A DNA stretch of 64,000 bases. Source: an uncultured Sphaerochaeta sp. (GTDB taxonomy: Bacteria > Spirochaetota > Spirochaetia > Sphaerochaetales > Sphaerochaetaceae). The translations under genes were made by a program, and so were the position numbers. The DNA is taken from positions 1,984,001 through 2,048,000 of the forward strand of contig NZ_OY781063.1 in the NCBI RefSeq assembly GCF_963676285.1, read 5' to 3'. Within the stretch, counting starts at the first letter, position 1; every line of letters begins with the position of its first letter. This document shows positions 42,820 to 51,418 of the stretch, one piece after another. Below the pieces are notes generated by a model. It saw nothing but the letters and a program-made list of their open reading frames with translations. It was not told where the DNA came from and did not search any database.

Positions 42820-44031
42820 ATGGAATTCCATCTGTTTCTCTATCTTGCTGCAATTTTTGCTGCAGGGTATGGGAGTAAGGTACTCACCACAACATTGAAA
42901 ATCCCTGAAGTCACCGGCTATGTCCTCCTGGGTGTATTGCTTGGTGGATCCTTGGTGAATCTCCTCTCTACTCAAGTATTGGATATCTTGTCCCCTCTCT
43001 CCTCCATTGCGCTTGCCCTGATTGCATTCATGATTGGAATTGAGCTCAAGATTGATGTGATCAAGCGTCTGGGAAGGAGCATTATCGCCATCGTAACCTC
43101 CGAATGCATTGGAGCGTTCCTTGTTGTTTTCTTTGGCTTGTTCTATGTGTTCAAGACCAATCTCAATACTGCACTTTTGCTGGGATCCGTGGCATCGGCA
43201 ACAGCCCCTGCAGCAACAGTTGCTGTTATTAAGCAGTACAAGGCAAAGGGTGTTCTGACTTCAACCATCTTGGCCGTCGTCGGAATTGATGATGCATTCG
43301 CACTTATTATCTATGTCTTTGTGGAGAGCTTTGTCAGTTCCAACCTGCTTGGGAGTTCTCTCGCAATCGGGCCAATGGTAGCCTCAGCCTTGCTCTCTGT
43401 TGCAATGGCAGTAGGGCTTGGAGCTGTTTCCGCTGTTCTCTATATCTTGCTTCTACGAGGAAGAAGAAATAACGATTGGGTGATGTTGCTGCTTGCTGCC
43501 TTCCTTTTCTTGTTGTTGGGCGTCTGTGAGTTGCTTGGTGTATCTGAGCTGCTTTCAATTATGGCTTTCGGAATGACCATCGTGAATAGCTCGGCGGTAT
43601 TGAGCAAGAAGAGTGAGACGGTAGTCTCCTCTTTCAGCCCTGTGTTCCTGGTTGCCTTCTTTATTCTTGGTGGAGCTCACTTAGATGTCTCCTTGATTAC
43701 ACAGATTGGAATGCTTGGACTATTCTACTTTGCAGCAAGAAGTATTGGAAAGATTGGTGGAGCAACCCTTGGGGCTTTGATAGGTCGCGCGCCGAAGAAA
43801 GTTCGGTTTTTAATTGGGTTCTCCCTCTTGCCGCAGGTAGGGGTTGCACTGGCTCTCGCCTTGGCGATCAACAAGACCTTCTCAGCCCCCGCTTTCGGGG
43901 AGACAGGTCAGCAACTAGCGAGCATGATCATCAACGTATTGCTGTTTACCACAATCATAACTGAGGTCGTAGGACCCTTGCTGACACGGTTGGCACTACG
44001 CAAGGCGGGCGAAACGAATGAGCAGGTCTAG
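42820..44031 (+). CDS. Cation:proton antiporter, CPA2 (KefB/Na+-H+ exchanger) family
   Basis: A 403-residue inner-membrane protein with about thirteen helices. Family landmarks are KIPEVTGYVLLGVLLGG near the N-terminus, IAFMIGIELKIDVIKRLG, the ion-binding region LLGSVASATAPAATVAV and VGIDDAFALIIY (conserved Asp pair). It lacks the cytoplasmic TrkA-N domain of KefB/KefC, so any regulation must come from separate proteins such as the EIIA before it or the small protein after it. Confidence 0.88.
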   Translation: MEFHLFLYLAAIFAAGYGSKVLTTTLKIPEVTGYVLLGVLLGGSLVNLLSTQVLDILSPLSSIALALIAFMIGIELKIDVIKRLGRSIIAIVTSECIGAFLVVFFGLFYVFKTNLNTALLLGSVASATAPAATVAVIKQYKAKGVLTSTILAVVGIDDAFALIIYVFVESFVSSNLLGSSLAIGPMVASALLSVAMAVGLGAVSAVLYILLLRGRRNNDWVMLLLAAFLFLLLGVCELLGVSELLSIMAFGMTIVNSSAVLSKKSETVVSSFSPVFLVAFFILGGAHLDVSLITQIGMLGLFYFAARSIGKIGGATLGALIGRAPKKVRFLIGFSLLPQVGVALALALAINKTFSAPAFGETGQQLASMIINVLLFTTIITEVVGPLLTRLALRKAGETNEQV

Positions 44032-44040
44032 GAGGAAATG

Positions 44041-44382
44041 ATGAATCTATTGCTTATGGTGCTCTCGCAACTGGATTATAAGGAGGATGTGTTTCTGGCA
44101 ATGCAAAGTGTCGGGATCACCAAAGCCTCCGTGTTCGATGCCAAAAGCATGGATCGGAGTCTTGAGAGCGAATTCAGCCTATTCACTGGTTTTCTACACA
44201 GCAGGAGTGAGATGGAAGGAGAGCAGTTGGTGATTCTTGCCCCAGTAGCTTCTGCTGATCTCGCCAAGGAGTTGCTTACCAACCTTGAAGCTGGTGGAAT
44301 TCCTGTGACGCGAGAGGATATCCTTTCCCTTATGGTTCTTCCTGTTTCTTATTGCTTTGACCAATCAAGCGGACTTAACTGA
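44041..44382 (+). CDS. Small protein of unknown function in EIIA-antiporter operon
   Basis: A 113-residue protein without signal peptide or membrane helix. It begins MNLLLMVLSQLDYKEDVFLAMQ and has the alternation GITKASVFDAKS ... EQLVILAPVASADLAKELLTNLEAGGI, which looks like a beta-alpha-beta/ferredoxin-like fold similar in outline to PII-type regulators; that is only an impression. AGGAGG lies five bases before the second of two ATGs (44041), so that start is preferred over 44038. It may be the cytoplasmic regulator of the antiporter. I do not recognise the family. Confidence 0.6.
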   Translation: MNLLLMVLSQLDYKEDVFLAMQSVGITKASVFDAKSMDRSLESEFSLFTGFLHSRSEMEGEQLVILAPVASADLAKELLTNLEAGGIPVTREDILSLMVLPVSYCFDQSSGLN

Positions 44383-44452
44383 GGCTTTTCATTGTAAATT
44401 AGTACGTTCTCCTCTAGGATATGTGTAAGAATTTGTGAAGAGGGAGCCCCAT

Positions 44453-46963
44453 TTGTTAACCCAACTGCTCGCTGTCCAGCTCAACGAAGAAGATCTTTCT
44501 CTGGTGAGAAAGATTACTGGACGTATCCAGGTACTTGCAGCCGGAAACAGCAATGAGGCGCTTCATCTGCTGGAGCAACATGCATCCATCGATATGGTGA
44601 TGATCGATATAGAGCGCTCGTATCTGCAGAGCCTTCAATTGCTCCACACGTTGGTCTACAGGTCACAGCAAGAGCCCCTGAGAATTGTTGTTCTTGGTGA
44701 GCCGCATCTGCTCCAACAGAAGAAACGGGTGTTTGACCTGGATATCGTGACAATCTTGTCGAAGCCCCTGCAAGAAGCACAACTGAGAGAAATCCTCGAG
44801 AAAGCGGTGGTGAAGCAGGACGCAGATTCAAAGCAACAGAATTTGCAGGAGCAAGCACATCTGTTCAATGCCATATTCTACCAAGCACCCATTGGAATCT
44901 CCATCTCCCATCGTGTTGACCTTGGCGTGGATCCCGGTAAGGAACAGTTCGATGTTAATCCCATGTATGAGAAGATTACGGGAAGAACCATGGAAGAGGT
45001 CCTTAGGATTGGCTGGACTACGATTACCCACCCCGATGATCTGCCTGGAGAATTGGAGTATTTCAAGCGGCTGAAGCAAGGTGAGCTGGAAAACTACAGC
45101 TTGGAGAAACGATTTATTCGTCCAGATGGCTCAGTTGTCTGGGTTGAGATGTCGGTTGCTCCCTTGCAAGCCAGTGACAGCCGACTCTTTGCCCATATCT
45201 GTCTCATTCAGGATATTACGAAACGAAAGGAAGCTGAGCGCCTGCTTGCAGAGAGTGAACGTAGCAAATCTGCACTGCTCTCCCACTTGCCTGGAATGGC
45301 ATACCGATGCCGTTACGATGCTCATTGGACCATGTTGTATGTCTCGGCAGGATGTGAAACATTAACAGGCTATACCCCTGAACAGCTGATTAACAACCGC
45401 GATATCTCCTACAATGATGTGATTGTGCTCTCCTATAGACAGAAAATCTACAGCGAATGGAAGTGGGCAATCCATGAGAATAAGCCATTTGAGTTGGAGT
45501 ATGAGATACTTACCGCCCAAGGAACCCGTAAATGGGTTTGGGAGATGGGACAGGCAGCCTTTACCGATGATGGGGATATAGAAGCATTGGAAGGAATTAT
45601 CCTCGATATCACTGACAGGAAACTCATGGAGCAGAATCTTGCTTATCGGGATGCACATGACCTGTGGACCGGATTATACAACCGAAGATATCTTGAGCAA
45701 CTGTTGCGTCAGGATATCAAGGCAAGAAAGAGAGCTAAACGAGCCCTCATCTCGATCAACCTGGGTGCGCTGAATGCAAAGAGTATTGCCTATGGCTATC
45801 AATACAGCCAGGATATCATGAAGAAAGTAGCAGAGGGTTTGGGAATCCTCTGCAACGAACTTGCTGTATTGAGTATTACCCATGAATATCGATTCGTGTT
45901 CTATCTTAGGTCCTATGATGAGAGACAGAACCTTTTGCTGCTTTGCAAGAAGATTGAAAGTACCTTGGAGTATATTGTATCTCTGGAAAAAATTCCCTAT
46001 GGATTGGGAGTTCTGGAGATTGATGAATCCAATCAAGAGAACATAGATCAATTGCTCAGAAATATCTTGATAGCCTCCCAACGTTCCGTTGTTCTCTATG
46101 ATGGAGAGGCAGAGGTCTGTTTCTTTGATGAGAGTATGGAGACAGAGATCCAGCGGGAAGCAACACTCTCTGCACTTCTTTCGCGGATAGTATCGGGAAA
46201 GAACCCGGACTGTTTATTCCTGCAATATCAACCGATCATAGATATGCGGACCGGAGGTATCTGTGGGTTTGAGGCTTTGGCGCGATTGAAGTGCGCGGAT
46301 ATGCAGGTAATTCCTCCTTTGCACTTTATCCCGATTGCAGAGAAGACAAAACTCATCATCCCCTTGGGCGATATCATCATCCGGCAGGCATTCCAGTTCT
46401 TGAAGCAGTTGGAAGAACATCATGTAATGGATTGTACGGTCTCCATCAATATTTCTGCCATCCAGTTGATAAAGGAAGGGTTTGCTGAGCACCTAATCCG
46501 CTTGATGCACTCAATGGATGTGAACCCAGCTTGCGTCTGTTTGGAGCTTACCGAGTCCATCTTTGCCTCGAACTTCCAGGAAATCAACAGAGTGCTGAAG
46601 ACCCTGCAACACAAAGGGGTCAAGATATCAGTTGATGATTTCGGCAGTGGCTATTCCTCTCTTTCGAGGGAACGTGAGCTTTATGTCAATGAATTGAAGA
46701 TTGACAAGTCATTCATCGATAAACTGATGTACCTCTCTGATGATCAAGCCATCACCGGAGATATCATTTCCATGGCTCATAAATTAGGGCACAGTGTGGT
46801 AGCAGAAGGGATTGAGCATCAGAGACAGCTTGATTATCTGAAGCGAAACAACTGTGACAAGGCTCAGGGTTTCTTTTTCAGCAAACCCATGAATGCATCT
46901 GATGCCCTGGCATTGGTGGCAGGGAAGCGTACGTATCGTCTATTTGAACATCTGTTAAAGTAA
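44453..46963 (+). CDS. REC-like/PAS/degenerate GGDEF/EAL signalling protein
   Basis: An 836-residue cytoplasmic protein. Domains in order: a receiver-like domain (about 5-120; MVMIDIERSYLQSL, then ILSKPLQ), two PAS domains (about 140-265 and 275-390), a degenerate GGDEF domain (about 400-540; HEYRFVFYL stands where GGDEF should be) and an EAL domain (about 570-820). EAL motifs are intact (CGFEALARLK, DDFGSGYSSL, ELKIDKSFI), so it probably degrades c-di-GMP. The start is TTG at 44453 because GGGAG is six bases upstream; GTG at 44435 has no such site. It appears to be a single gene. Confidence 0.85.
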   Translation: MLTQLLAVQLNEEDLSLVRKITGRIQVLAAGNSNEALHLLEQHASIDMVMIDIERSYLQSLQLLHTLVYRSQQEPLRIVVLGEPHLLQQKKRVFDLDIVTILSKPLQEAQLREILEKAVVKQDADSKQQNLQEQAHLFNAIFYQAPIGISISHRVDLGVDPGKEQFDVNPMYEKITGRTMEEVLRIGWTTITHPDDLPGELEYFKRLKQGELENYSLEKRFIRPDGSVVWVEMSVAPLQASDSRLFAHICLIQDITKRKEAERLLAESERSKSALLSHLPGMAYRCRYDAHWTMLYVSAGCETLTGYTPEQLINNRDISYNDVIVLSYRQKIYSEWKWAIHENKPFELEYEILTAQGTRKWVWEMGQAAFTDDGDIEALEGIILDITDRKLMEQNLAYRDAHDLWTGLYNRRYLEQLLRQDIKARKRAKRALISINLGALNAKSIAYGYQYSQDIMKKVAEGLGILCNELAVLSITHEYRFVFYLRSYDERQNLLLLCKKIESTLEYIVSLEKIPYGLGVLEIDESNQENIDQLLRNILIASQRSVVLYDGEAEVCFFDESMETEIQREATLSALLSRIVSGKNPDCLFLQYQPIIDMRTGGICGFEALARLKCADMQVIPPLHFIPIAEKTKLIIPLGDIIIRQAFQFLKQLEEHHVMDCTVSINISAIQLIKEGFAEHLIRLMHSMDVNPACVCLELTESIFASNFQEINRVLKTLQHKGVKISVDDFGSGYSSLSRERELYVNELKIDKSFIDKLMYLSDDQAITGDIISMAHKLGHSVVAEGIEHQRQLDYLKRNNCDKAQGFFFSKPMNASDALALVAGKRTYRLFEHLLK

Positions 46964-47056
46964 TACAAAAAGAGTGACCTGTCCAAATGCAATAGTATGC
47001 TTGCGTTAGTTCATTTTGGATATAAAAATATATAATATAAATATTTGTTATTCTTC

Positions 47057-47131
47057 TTGACGTTAAGTTTCAAGGGGGTATACTGTACCTAGGTTAGTAC
47101 AAAAACGAACAAACTAGGAGTATCCCCCTTG
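47057..47131 (+). promoter_or_regulatory. Promoter and long interrupted inverted repeat at ROK gene
   Basis: TTGACG (47057-47062) and TATACT (47079-47084) with a 16-base spacer form a likely promoter. From 47071 to 47131 runs a long inverted repeat: left arm CAAGGGGG, ATACT, CCTAG; right arm CTAGG, AGTAT, CCCCCTTG, with one- and three-base bulges on the left and a 21-base centre. The left arm covers the -10 box and the right arm covers the ribosome-binding site and TTG start. The likely transcription start falls inside the repeat, so a DNA-level operator for the ROK protein is more plausible than an RNA hairpin. Confidence 0.6.
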
Positions 47132-48283
47132 CCTGAACCAAGAAGATCACGACTAATAAACTCCTCACGGATAATTCATCGTCTTTGGATAGAAGATCAA
47201 CTCAGTCGCGCCGATTTGGCTGTAAGGCTTGGACTTACCAAATCTTCCATTTCAAACATAGTCAATGATTTGATAACACTTGGAATTGTTACTGAGAATG
47301 AAGTCCTCGAAGCGAGTCCGAAGGGAGGGAGGAGAGCGATAGGACTTACCCTCAATAAAGCATACTTTCATGTTATAGGCATAGAAATTCGCTCTGATTC
47401 CTTTACTGCACTCTCCATTGACTTGGAAGGTAAGGTGCTTTTCTCACAAACCAAACCGAAAGGCTTTACTGCCAAGACATTCAAGGCTGAAGTATGTAAT
47501 CTCATTGAATCTCTCTGTAAAGACCTAGAAAAATTGCAAAGACATCTATTGGGAATAGGTATTGGCTTTTCTGGAGTGATTGATGCAGAGAAGCAGATAA
47601 TCTATCGTTCAGTCTCTCTCGATTTTCAACAGCCTTTTGACTTTCAGAAAGAGGTTGCCTCCCATTTTCCCTTTCCTGTCATTCTGGAAAATGATGCCAA
47701 CTGTGGAGCATGGGGAGAGGTAGTATTCCAAAGAAAACAGAAGCTTAAGAATTTCCTATTCGTGCTCATTGAATTCTGGAAACGCTATGAAGTACAAACA
47801 GCATCCCCACAGCCGACCATTGGTTTAGGGTTTGGATTCGATGGAAAAATCTATCGAGGAAGCAGTAGCCAGGCGGGTGAATTCAAGAGTGTATGTAATC
47901 GAGACCCTGATTCTTTGCAACAAGTGCAGATCGCCCAAGGCGTTTCTGTAAGTGAAGATCAGGAAGCCTTGCGCAATTATATCAAGGAAATATGCCAGAA
48001 TTTGGCCTTTCTTATCAATACATTGGATATCGGGCATGTATTCATCGGGGGTACGATTGAACCTTTCGCTTCTTTCATGCCTGAAATGTTAAGAAAAGAA
48101 ATACGGTCAAATTCCCTGATCCAAAGCGAAGAGAATTGCCAAATCCAGTTTTCATCATTGGGGTATGATGCTGTCTCCTTCGGTGCTGCTGCTCTGGTCC
48201 TCGATAAGGTATTGATGAATCTGGAACCGCTCAGTGAGAACACTGCCAAGCAGGCTGTTCCGCTCTTTCACTTATTGTCATAA
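47129..48283 (+). CDS. ROK family transcriptional repressor
   Basis: A 384-residue regulator with an N-terminal winged helix (residues 12-65; RADLAVRLGLTKSSISNIVNDL) and a ROK domain (about 80-370) with GIGIGFSGVIDAEK and ILENDANCGAWGE. The zinc-binding cysteine motif of ROK kinases is absent (the region reads SSQAGEFKSVCNRDPD), so it is a NagC/Mlc/XylR-type repressor and not a sugar kinase. The start is TTG at 47129 with AGGAG eight bases upstream. It leads an operon with sugar ABC genes and a GH20 enzyme, so an amino sugar or chito-oligosaccharide is the probable inducer. Confidence 0.88.
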   Translation: MPEPRRSRLINSSRIIHRLWIEDQLSRADLAVRLGLTKSSISNIVNDLITLGIVTENEVLEASPKGGRRAIGLTLNKAYFHVIGIEIRSDSFTALSIDLEGKVLFSQTKPKGFTAKTFKAEVCNLIESLCKDLEKLQRHLLGIGIGFSGVIDAEKQIIYRSVSLDFQQPFDFQKEVASHFPFPVILENDANCGAWGEVVFQRKQKLKNFLFVLIEFWKRYEVQTASPQPTIGLGFGFDGKIYRGSSSQAGEFKSVCNRDPDSLQQVQIAQGVSVSEDQEALRNYIKEICQNLAFLINTLDIGHVFIGGTIEPFASFMPEMLRKEIRSNSLIQSEENCQIQFSSLGYDAVSFGAAALVLDKVLMNLEPLSENTAKQAVPLFHLLS

Positions 48284-48289
48284 CGTTAA

Positions 48290-48306
48290 CACCCTCGAAG
48301 AGGGTG
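48290..48306 (+). other. Hairpin between ROK gene and sugar-binding protein gene
   Basis: CACCCTC and GAGGGTG form a perfect 7-base stem with a GAA loop, seven bases after the regulator stop. No U-run follows, so it is probably a processing or stability element that lets the abundant binding-protein message outlast the regulator message. Confidence 0.45.
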
Positions 48307-48326
48307 AGAAAAAATGGAGGTCCTGT

Positions 48327-49619
48327 ATGAAAATGAAACGATTGTTGATTTTAGCATTCGTGTCTTTCTTGATTCCCTCCCTGCTCATTGCAGCAGGAAC
48401 AAAGGAAGTGGCAACGGACGGAGTGATTGAGCTTTCTGTATATCACTACCTCGATCAGACAGATAAGACTACTGCACCTAATTTCCAACATTTGGTGGAT
48501 GTCTTTGAAGCCGCAAACCCTGGTATCAAGCTCAGTTTTGAGTATGGGTATGGGGAATCGTTCCATGACAAGCTCCAAACCATGGCCATGAGTGGACAGT
48601 TGCCCGATATAGTCTTGCTCTACCCAGGGGAAAGAACCAGCCAGGTTACATCAGCTGGATTGGTGAAGGACCTTCGTCCATATCTCTCAGGTCATGAAAA
48701 TGAATTTGCTGATATGGCAATGCAGGCCCAGGGAGATAATGGGGAAATTTGGGAACTGCCTGAGGATATCTCAATCACCTCGATTATGTATACAAACAAC
48801 CGGTTGCTTTCAGAACTTGGTTTGGATTATCCCAAGACTTATGAAGAGTTGCTTGCGCAAGGACCAGTGATTCGTAAAGCCGGTTTAATACCCATCTCTA
48901 TTGCGAATAAGGATGCTTGGCCAATGCAGTCCTGTGTAGCTGGTATGTTGGTTGAAAGAGCTTGTGGAATGGAGTGGTGGGATAAGGCGCTTACTGGGGA
49001 AGCAAGCTATGATGATCCCGAGTTCGTGTATGCCATGGAGATTATCAAAGAGCTTAATGATAAGCAGATGTTGTCTCCGGGAACCAATCAGCTTGCTTAT
49101 GGTCAGGGATTGGATGATTTTGTTAATGAACGTGCTGTATATCTTCTTGATGGTGGTTGGACAGTAAACAGTATGGTGGGTGAACTTTCTGATGAGCAGA
49201 AGACGTATATGAGCCTTGAATCATTCCCAGATATTCCCAACCAGAAGGGCAAGAGCCTCTCTGTTTCTGCAACAGCAGGACAAGGCTTTGGCATGAATGC
49301 AAAGCTTAATGAGAAGGAAGCTGAGGCAGCATGGAAGTGGATCTGGTTCTACTCTGGACCAGAAGGGTCCGCCATTCGCCAACAGTATGGTCGTCTCCCA
49401 GCCTATAACCTTGATGAGCCTGAGGATGCTGATCCCATGATCAAGAAACTGATTGCATTTGCTGGGGAGGTCCCGATGGGATATGTCATGGACTCAGTCA
49501 TAGCAGCCGAACCAATTGGAACATTCAATATCAATCTTCAGAATATGATGTTTGATACGATGAGCCCACTGGAAGTTGCACAGGACCTGGAGAGAATGGT
49601 CTCTTCTGTAGGTCGTTAA
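48327..49619 (+). CDS. Sugar ABC transporter substrate-binding protein (family 1, MalE-like)
   Basis: A 430-residue periplasmic binding protein. The signal peptide MKMKRLLILAFVSFLIPSLLIA is followed by AGTKEVATD, with no lipobox cysteine. The mature part has the family-1 layout (FQHLVDVFEAANPGIKL near the N-terminus; GQLPDIVLLYPGERT; late AWKWIWFYSGPEG). GGAGG lies six bases before the ATG. It feeds the two permeases encoded next. No ATPase gene is present in the operon. Confidence 0.9.
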   Translation: MKMKRLLILAFVSFLIPSLLIAAGTKEVATDGVIELSVYHYLDQTDKTTAPNFQHLVDVFEAANPGIKLSFEYGYGESFHDKLQTMAMSGQLPDIVLLYPGERTSQVTSAGLVKDLRPYLSGHENEFADMAMQAQGDNGEIWELPEDISITSIMYTNNRLLSELGLDYPKTYEELLAQGPVIRKAGLIPISIANKDAWPMQSCVAGMLVERACGMEWWDKALTGEASYDDPEFVYAMEIIKELNDKQMLSPGTNQLAYGQGLDDFVNERAVYLLDGGWTVNSMVGELSDEQKTYMSLESFPDIPNQKGKSLSVSATAGQGFGMNAKLNEKEAEAAWKWIWFYSGPEGSAIRQQYGRLPAYNLDEPEDADPMIKKLIAFAGEVPMGYVMDSVIAAEPIGTFNINLQNMMFDTMSPLEVAQDLERMVSSVGR

Positions 49620-49632
49620 TAGGTGATAGCAA

Positions 49633-49654
49633 CGCTTCCCCTTAGAGGGAAGCG
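49633..49654 (+). other. Hairpin between sugar-binding protein and permease genes
   Basis: CGCTTCCC and GGGAAGCG form a perfect 8-base stem with a CTTAGA loop in the 61-base gap. Such hairpins after binding-protein genes often protect the upstream message and reduce read-through into permeases. That role is inferred. Confidence 0.5.
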
Positions 49655-49680
49655 CTGTTCTGATAGGAAGGTTAGAGCCC

Positions 49681-50568
49681 ATGACGTATGCACAACAAAA
49701 ACATATGAGTTACTGGATTCTGGTGCTGCCAGGAATTTTGGTGTTTGCTTCAATCATCATATTTCCCGTGCTCTTCAGTTTCTCTTTGAGTTTCACCACC
49801 TGGAATGGGTATGGAATGCCTGCTTTCACGGGGTTGGAGAACTATCAGACAATTATTTCCGACCCGGTGTTTCTCCATTCACTGAGAAACAACCTTCTTA
49901 TCGTTGCTATTTCTGTATTTGGCCAGATACCCTTAGGATTCCTTTTGGCATACCTGCTCCATAGGAGTATGGTCCGTCATGGAACGTTTTTCCAAACGAT
50001 GATTTTTCTGCCTATTACCATATCTCCGGTCGTGGTTGCGCTTCTCTGGAACCAAATATTTTCATCATCGGGAATGGTTGTTGCTCTGGTTCGCTCAATT
50101 ACTGACAATCCACAATATGTAATCAGGATATTTGAGGACCAGAAGCTTGCCATCGTTCCCATCCTTTTTGTGTTGCTGTGGATGCATACCGGAACATATA
50201 TGATCATCTACTATGCAAATCTGCAGAAGATGACTCCTTCTGTTCTAGAAGCAGCCCAGATTGACGGAGCAAGTGAAAAGCAGATGCTGACCCGTATCAT
50301 TCTTCCCTCAATGATTGGAACGGTTGCCACCACTGCAATTTTTGCAATTTCAGGTAGCCTGAAGGCCTTTGATTTAATCTACGCCATGACTGGAGGGGGC
50401 CCTGCACATTTTACAGAAGTGATAGCAATCTACATGTATGTGAATACCTTCAAGTATTATAAGTATGGGTTCGGTAGCGCTGCTTCCATCATCATCGTTC
50501 TGCTTGCCGTTGGCTTGATTCTACTGTTGCAATACTTCAGCCGAAGACTCGAGAGACGGTTCGAATAG
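49681..50568 (+). CDS. Sugar ABC transporter permease (CUT1, MalF/UgpA type)
   Basis: A 295-residue permease with six helices. The coupling loop EAAQIDGASEKQMLTRIILPSM is the EAA motif that contacts the ATPase. The N-terminal YWILVLPGILVFASIIIFPV and the region FDLIYAMTGGGPAHFTEVI are typical of CUT1 permeases. It is nine bases upstream of the second permease gene. AGG-type ribosome-binding site only. Confidence 0.92.
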   Translation: MTYAQQKHMSYWILVLPGILVFASIIIFPVLFSFSLSFTTWNGYGMPAFTGLENYQTIISDPVFLHSLRNNLLIVAISVFGQIPLGFLLAYLLHRSMVRHGTFFQTMIFLPITISPVVVALLWNQIFSSSGMVVALVRSITDNPQYVIRIFEDQKLAIVPILFVLLWMHTGTYMIIYYANLQKMTPSVLEAAQIDGASEKQMLTRIILPSMIGTVATTAIFAISGSLKAFDLIYAMTGGGPAHFTEVIAIYMYVNTFKYYKYGFGSAASIIIVLLAVGLILLLQYFSRRLERRFE

Positions 50569-50577
50569 GGGAGCGAC

Positions 50578-51408
50578 ATGAAAAAATCAATGACCTTTGG
50601 AAAAATCCTAGCATATATGCTCATGATTACCTTCACGTTGCTGACGGTGGTACCTCTTTTGTGGATGATTCTCAGCTCATTCAAACCGCACGCCTTGATT
50701 GTTCGCCAGCCTTTGGTTCCACCGTTCACATTCTATACAGAGAATTTCATTCTTTCTTGGGTACAAGGCCACCTGGGAATTTATTTCCTCAACAGTATTG
50801 TGTACTCCCTGAGCGCAACCTTTGTAACGGTGATGCTTGCTATGAGTAGCGGCTATGCGCTTTCAAAATTTCACTATCGCTCTGGCAAGGTTATCTATGG
50901 GCTCTACACCCTTGGTTTACTTATTACGGTGCATTCAGTCATCGTCCCTCTCTTCATTATGGAGACCAAGCTAGGGATTTCCAATACAAGGCTGGGAGTC
51001 ATACTGCCTTATATTGCCTTTGGGCTTCCTTTTCAGGTTTTTCTTGCAACCACCTACGTGAAAGGTATTCCTGACTCAATGCAGGAGTCAGCTATCATTG
51101 ATGGGGCAACCTTCTTGGAAATTTTTGCGAAAATTATCATACCAGTGGCGACGCCTATTCTGTCGACCATGTTTATCTACACGTTTTTAGGAAACTGGAA
51201 TGAGTTTGTCTTGGTCCTGACCCTGACCAGCGATATGATGATCCGTTCTCTTCCTGTTGGAATCAATAGCTTTGCCGGGGGGATGAGTCGGGATTATGGA
51301 CTGCAATTCGCCGCGTTGGTTATCGGTACTGTACCTATGATCATTTTTTACATGATTTTCAAAGATAAGATTGCCCAGGGTTTTGCTGCTGGGTCCTTAA
51401 AGGAATAG
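50578..51408 (+). CDS. Sugar ABC transporter permease (CUT1, MalG/UgpE type)
   Basis: A 276-residue permease: N-terminal helix (ILAYMLMITFTLLTVVPLLWM), the segment LSSFKP, and the EAA-type coupling loop ESAIIDGATFLEIFAKIIIPVA. The end (FKDKIAQGFAAGSLKE) is the typical MalG-type tail. It forms the channel with the preceding gene product. GGGAG precedes the ATG. Confidence 0.92.
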   Translation: MKKSMTFGKILAYMLMITFTLLTVVPLLWMILSSFKPHALIVRQPLVPPFTFYTENFILSWVQGHLGIYFLNSIVYSLSATFVTVMLAMSSGYALSKFHYRSGKVIYGLYTLGLLITVHSVIVPLFIMETKLGISNTRLGVILPYIAFGLPFQVFLATTYVKGIPDSMQESAIIDGATFLEIFAKIIIPVATPILSTMFIYTFLGNWNEFVLVLTLTSDMMIRSLPVGINSFAGGMSRDYGLQFAALVIGTVPMIIFYMIFKDKIAQGFAAGSLKE

Positions 51409-51418
51409 TGTTGTACGT

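Noticed and set aside
47071..47131. RNA hairpin masking the ROK start codon
   Set aside because: The predicted transcription start lies inside the repeat, so most of the left arm would not be transcribed. Kept only as a DNA-level feature unless an upstream start is found.
47129..48283. ROK protein as sugar kinase
   Set aside because: It has an N-terminal DNA-binding domain and lacks the zinc-binding cysteine motif found in ROK kinases.
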